The notes under the pieces were generated by a model. The model was not told the DNA's origin, searched no databases, and was given only the letters and a program-made list of their open reading frames with translations. A DNA stretch of 64,000 nucleotides from positions 36,013-100,012 of the forward strand of contig JAIXLP010000005.1 in NCBI GenBank assembly GCA_026954015.1, given 5' to 3'. This document shows positions 60,828-64,000 of this stretch, piece after piece; within the stretch, counting starts at the first letter, position 1; the number at the start of each line of letters is the position of its first letter. A program made the position numbers and the translations under genes. The stretch comes from Burkholderiales bacterium (GTDB lineage Bacteria > Pseudomonadota > Gammaproteobacteria > Burkholderiales > Burkholderiaceae_C).

Positions 60828-61673
60828 ATGGGCCAGGTCATCTTCATCATGTGGCGCGAAAGCGTCGAGGCACTGCTCGTCGTCGGCATCCTGTACGCGT
60901 GGCTGTCGCGCACGCCCGAGGCGGCGGGCGGCAAGCGCTGGCTCTGGGGCGGCGTGGTGCTCGGCCTGCTGCTGGCGGCGCTGCTCGCGCTCGGCATCTA
61001 CACCGCCGAAGAGATGCTGCTCGACTACCAGGACGTGTTCCAGACCGCGATGGTGCTCGTGGCAGCGCTGCTGATTGCGCAGATGGTGCTGTGGATGCGC
61101 GCGCACGGACGCACGCTCAGGAAGGACCTGGAGCAGGGCCTGTCCGAGCGCGCGCGCGGGCAGCACTGGTGGGGCGTGACGGTGCTCGCGGCGCTCGCGA
61201 TCGCACGCGAAGGCAGCGAAGCGGTGGTGTTTCTCTACGGCACCATCGTCACCGCGCCGGCGGAAAAGCTGCCCATGCTGGGCCTGGCCGCGCTCGGTGG
61301 CCTGGTGCTTGCGTTCCTCACCTTCTGGGTACTGCAGCTCGGCGGCAAGGTGCTCAACTGGCGCGTGTTCTTTCGCATCACCGAAATCATGCTGCTGCTG
61401 CTGGCCGCGGCGCTGGTCGTGACCGGGCTCGAAAAGATGCAGGCCATGGAGTGGCTGCCGACGCTGCACGACGGCATCTGGGACACCTCCTGGCTGCTCA
61501 GCGACATGGGCGGCGTGGGCGGCCTCGTGGCGGCGCTCACGGGCTACCGCGCGCAGCCCTCGCTGATGACGGTGTTCGGCTACGTGGCGTGGTGGGTCGT
61601 CATCCTCTGGCTGATGCGCCGCAGCGGCCGCGCGCGCGCGCCGGGCGGCCGGCCATGGTCGGCGGCGCACTGA
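60828..61673 (+). CDS. FTR1 family high-affinity iron permease
   Basis: A 281-residue inner-membrane protein with seven predicted helices. Two REXXE motifs of the iron-oxidase/permease family are present: RESVE (10-14) and REGSE (127-131). It imports iron, likely Fe3+ formed from Fe2+ outside. With the cupredoxin gene it forms a two-gene FtrBC-like unit; the usual FtrA/P19 and FtrD partners, or efeB, are not here. Preceded by a Fur box. Confidence 0.9.
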   Translation: MGQVIFIMWRESVEALLVVGILYAWLSRTPEAAGGKRWLWGGVVLGLLLAALLALGIYTAEEMLLDYQDVFQTAMVLVAALLIAQMVLWMRAHGRTLRKDLEQGLSERARGQHWWGVTVLAALAIAREGSEAVVFLYGTIVTAPAEKLPMLGLAALGGLVLAFLTFWVLQLGGKVLNWRVFFRITEIMLLLLAAALVVTGLEKMQAMEWLPTLHDGIWDTSWLLSDMGGVGGLVAALTGYRAQPSLMTVFGYVAWWVVILWLMRRSGRARAPGGRPWSAAH

Positions 61674-61741
61674 AGCGCGCCGTCGCGCGCACCGGCGCGT
61701 GTGCACAATGACACCCTGTTGACCAACCGCAGGGCCCACGC

Positions 61742-63178
61742 ATGCACATCCGCCGCGCCACCAAGATCGTCGCAACGCTCGGCCCCGCGTCGAGTGACCC
61801 GGCACTGCTCGAGAAGATGATCGCCACGGGCGTGAACGTCGTGCGGCTGAACTTCAGCCACGGCCACGCCGAAGACCACGTGCAGCGCGCCGAGGCGGTG
61901 CGCGCGGCGTCGCGGCGCGCCGGCCGCGAGGTGGCGATCATGGCCGACCTGCAGGGGCCGAAAATCCGCGTCGGCACCTTTGAGGGTGGGCGGGTGCTGC
62001 TACAGGCAGGAGAGCGCTTCACGCTGGATGCGGAGCGCGACGCACCTGGCGACGTGCACGCGGTGGGGCTCGACTACAAGGAGCTGCCGCACGACGTGCA
62101 TCCAGACGACGTGCTGCTGCTCAACGACGGCCTCATCGTGCTGCGCGTGCAGGCCATCGAGGGCAGCGCAGTGCACACCGAGGTCGTCGTCGGCGGTGAG
62201 CTCTCGGACCACAAGGGCATCAACCGCCAGGGCGGCGGCCTCACCGCCCCGGCGCTCACCGCCAAGGACATGGAAGACATCAAGACCGCGATGAGCTTCC
62301 AGGCCGACTACGTGGCCGTGAGCTTCCCCAAGACCGCGACCGACATGGAGATGGCGCGCCAACTGTGCAACGTGGCGGGCACGCCCTGGCGCCACAAGCC
62401 CGGCGTGATCGCGAAGATCGAGCGCGCCGAGGCGGTGCCCCACCTCGAGGACATCCTGCGCGTGTCCGACGGCATCATGGTCGCGCGCGGCGACCTGGCC
62501 GTCGAGGTAGGCAACGCCGCCGTACCGGCGCTGCAGAAGAAGATGATCCGCATGGCGCGCGAGATGGACAAGGTGGTGATCACCGCCACGCAGATGATGG
62601 AGAGCATGATCACCAACCCCGTGCCCACGCGCGCCGAGGTCAGCGACGTGGCCAACGCGGTGCTCGACGGCACCGACGCGGTGATGCTCAGCGCCGAGAC
62701 CGCCGCGGGCAAATACCCGCTGGAGACCGTCGAGCAGGTGGCCCGCATCTGCGCCGCCGCCGAGGCGGCCGAGGACGTCGAGCGCGACTCGGACTTCGGC
62801 GGTAAGACGCTCGGCCGCGTCGACCAGTCGATCGCCATGGGCGCGCTGTTCACCGCGCACCACCTCGGCGCCAAGGCCATCGTCGCGATGACCGACAGCG
62901 GCTCCACCGCACTGTGGATGAGCCGCAGGCGCATCCACATCCCGATCTACGCGCTCACGCCCAAGGTGGCGACGCAGCGCAAGATGGCCATCTACCGCAA
63001 CGTGCGCCCACTGCTCATGGACACCAGCGCCGACCGCGACACCGCGCTGGAGCAAGCCGAAGGGCAGCTCAAGAGCCGCAACATCGTGCGCACCGGCGAC
63101 CTGTACGCCATCACCTGCGGCGAACCCATGGGCCAGCCCGGCGGCACCAACATGCTCAAGATCTGCCGAGTGCGCTGA
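61742..63178 (+). CDS. pyk: Pyruvate kinase
   Basis: A 478-residue glycolytic enzyme making ATP and pyruvate from PEP. Blocks: TKIVATLGPAS, VRLNFSHG, the signature VIAKIERAEAV with the catalytic lysine, MVARGDLAVEVG, ITATQMMESM and MLSAETAAGKYP. Normal length. Its 3' end overlaps the end of the convergent PAP2 reading frame by 23 bases. Lies near the start of fbaA, another glycolytic gene. Confidence 0.97.
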   Translation: MHIRRATKIVATLGPASSDPALLEKMIATGVNVVRLNFSHGHAEDHVQRAEAVRAASRRAGREVAIMADLQGPKIRVGTFEGGRVLLQAGERFTLDAERDAPGDVHAVGLDYKELPHDVHPDDVLLLNDGLIVLRVQAIEGSAVHTEVVVGGELSDHKGINRQGGGLTAPALTAKDMEDIKTAMSFQADYVAVSFPKTATDMEMARQLCNVAGTPWRHKPGVIAKIERAEAVPHLEDILRVSDGIMVARGDLAVEVGNAAVPALQKKMIRMAREMDKVVITATQMMESMITNPVPTRAEVSDVANAVLDGTDAVMLSAETAAGKYPLETVEQVARICAAAEAAEDVERDSDFGGKTLGRVDQSIAMGALFTAHHLGAKAIVAMTDSGSTALWMSRRRIHIPIYALTPKVATQRKMAIYRNVRPLLMDTSADRDTALEQAEGQLKSRNIVRTGDLYAITCGEPMGQPGGTNMLKICRVR

Positions 63179-63698
63179 GCACGGCCACGCGCCAGCGTGG
63201 CAGACGGGCCGCCAGCCGCACGGCGGCCAGCGCACAGCACGTGCCCACAAACGCGCCGGCGAGTACATCGGAAGGGAAGTGCATACCCAGGCAGAGCCGG
63301 CTCCACGCCACGAGCCATGCGCACAGCCACCCCAGCCATGCCACGCCGCGCGTCGACGGCAGGCTCAGACACCGGGCCACGGCAAAAGCCCCTGCTGCAT
63401 GCATGCTCGGAAACCCCGGCCGCGACCCCTGCTCCACCCACTGCACCCCCAGCTCCAGCGCCCCGACGCGGCATCATAATGCCCAGCGAACCGCGTGCAC
63501 CACGCACCATGCCAGTACAGGCCCAGCACACGTCAGCGCACCGCGGCGCATCCGCGGGTTCAGCAGATTCGCCGCGAGCAGGGCGGCAAACAGCCACGGC
63601 AGCCACGACGAAGCCATTCGCGCCACAGCGACCACCACCGCAGGCGTCTGCGGCGTCGCATTCAGCGCCAGGAAGATCGGAACATCGAAGGCCAGCAT
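63156..63698 (-). pseudogene. PAP2-family phosphatase interrupted by an in-frame TGA
   Basis: Two parts lie in the same frame. The N-terminal part (63698-63477) starts MLAFDVPIFLALN and reads as membrane helices; a TGA at 63474-63476 follows VRWAL; the frame then continues CRVGALELGVQWVEQ and holds the PAP2 motifs PSMHAAGAF (PSGH-like) and SR-X5-H-X3-D-like SRLCLGMHFPSD. The stop falls where the first catalytic motif (KX6RP) should be, so the protein is probably lost. A sequencing error or stop-codon read-through are the alternatives. It is convergent with pyk. Confidence 0.7.
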
Positions 63699-63852
63699 CA
63701 CGCCCCCAGGGGAAACGCAAAGCCCGTCCCACGCGCGCGGCCTTGCCACTACCCCACCCACCGTAGGCCCCCATGCTGAACACTACCTGAAGCCTAGGAC
63801 CACGGCCCATGCGGCGAATGCATGCGCACCAGGCTCGCCGCCAGTGGCCGAC

Positions 63853-63858
63853 TAGAAT
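63853..63858 (+). promoter_or_regulatory. Putative -10 box of the aldolase gene
   Basis: TAGAAT, 48 bases before the fbaA ATG; no clear -35. The 200-base gap upstream of fbaA holds nothing else I recognise. Confidence 0.35.
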
Positions 63859-63905
63859 CGAAGCCTACGATCGCCCTGTTTTCCCCACTCTGAACGGACT
63901 CGCCC

Positions 63906-64000
63906 ATGCCACTCGTCTCGATGCGCGAACTGCTGGACCATGCCGCCGAGAACGGCTACGGCATTCCCGCCTTCAACGTCAACAACCTGGAACAGGTGCA
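63906..64000 (+). CDS. fbaA: Fructose-bisphosphate aldolase, class II (5' part only)
   Basis: Only the first 31 codons are inside the window. They read [19 protein letters not shown] and then [10 protein letters not shown], the characteristic start of class II (zinc) aldolases of Betaproteobacteria. The rest, with metal and active-site residues, lies beyond the edge. Downstream of pyk as in many Burkholderiales. Confidence 0.9.
   Translation, partial: MPLVSMRELLDHAAENGYGIPAFNVNNLEQV

Noticed and set aside
63474..63476. Selenocysteine at the in-frame TGA of the PAP2 gene
   Set aside because: No SECIS-like hairpin was evident right after the TGA and PAP2 enzymes are not known selenoproteins; a nonsense mutation is simpler.

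Overview
The window is high-GC, densely coded bacterial DNA that looks like a Betaproteobacterium of the order Burkholderiales, most likely the family Comamonadaceae. This rests on the str/S10 ribosomal cluster, a split S10-spc layout, an AcrAB-OprM pump with a divergent TetR regulator, a regulatory-type PTS (EIIA-Man, HPr, EI) and a dispersed palindromic repeat (GATAGCTGCTCGCGCTTG...AAGCGCCAGAGGCC) that I associate with Comamonadaceae genomes. No rRNA, CRISPR array, insertion sequence or prophage is visible. Two tRNA-Arg genes are present.

Layout. 1-2.7 kb: a cut-off tyrosine phosphatase-family gene, an M20 amidohydrolase, a small unknown gene, a LysE exporter and tRNA-Arg(CCG). 2.7-9.4 kb: a TetR repressor divergent from an RND pump operon (adaptor, pump, outer-membrane channel), with a 30-bp palindromic operator covering both -10 boxes. 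9.5-11 kb: a membrane-anchored di-haem cytochrome c and an unknown gene. 11.1-18.5 kb: the full ATP synthase operon atpIBEFHAGDC on the minus strand. 18.6-19.6 kb: a DUF493 gene and lipB. 19.7-22.8 kb: ptsI, ptsH, an EIIA-Man gene and a lipoprotein. 23-33.6 kb: a GNAT gene, then the minus-strand str and S10 clusters from rpsL down to rpsQ, with tuf and fusA.

33.9-43.8 kb is the most unusual part. A bona fide octahaem hydroxylamine oxidoreductase gene (haoA) and its membrane partner haoB are followed, almost without gaps, by a complete System I cytochrome c maturation set in the order ccmC-D-E-F-G-H-I-A-B. HaoA keeps eight CXXCH sites and the tyrosine expected to cross-link the P460 haem. The arrangement suggests a self-contained module that makes an octahaem enzyme and carries its own haem-attachment machinery, in a lineage not known for ammonia oxidation. 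Its usual electron acceptors (cytochromes c554 and cM552) are not present here.

43.8-48.4 kb: a MocR/PdxR-type regulator, a D-Ala-D-Ala carboxypeptidase, an alpha/beta hydrolase, a thioredoxin-like 2Fe-2S ferredoxin, a HemJ/CopD-family membrane protein and tRNA-Arg(TCT). 48.5-54.2 kb: a DUF1631 gene and secF, secD, yajC. 54.3-60.3 kb: a fused indolepyruvate:ferredoxin oxidoreductase, a sugar nucleotidyltransferase that contains a copy of the dispersed repeat inside its reading frame, and an Xaa-Pro aminopeptidase. 60.4-64 kb: a Fur box in front of a cupredoxin gene and an FTR1 iron permease, pyruvate kinase, a PAP2 phosphatase broken by an in-frame stop, and the start of class II fructose-bisphosphate aldolase.
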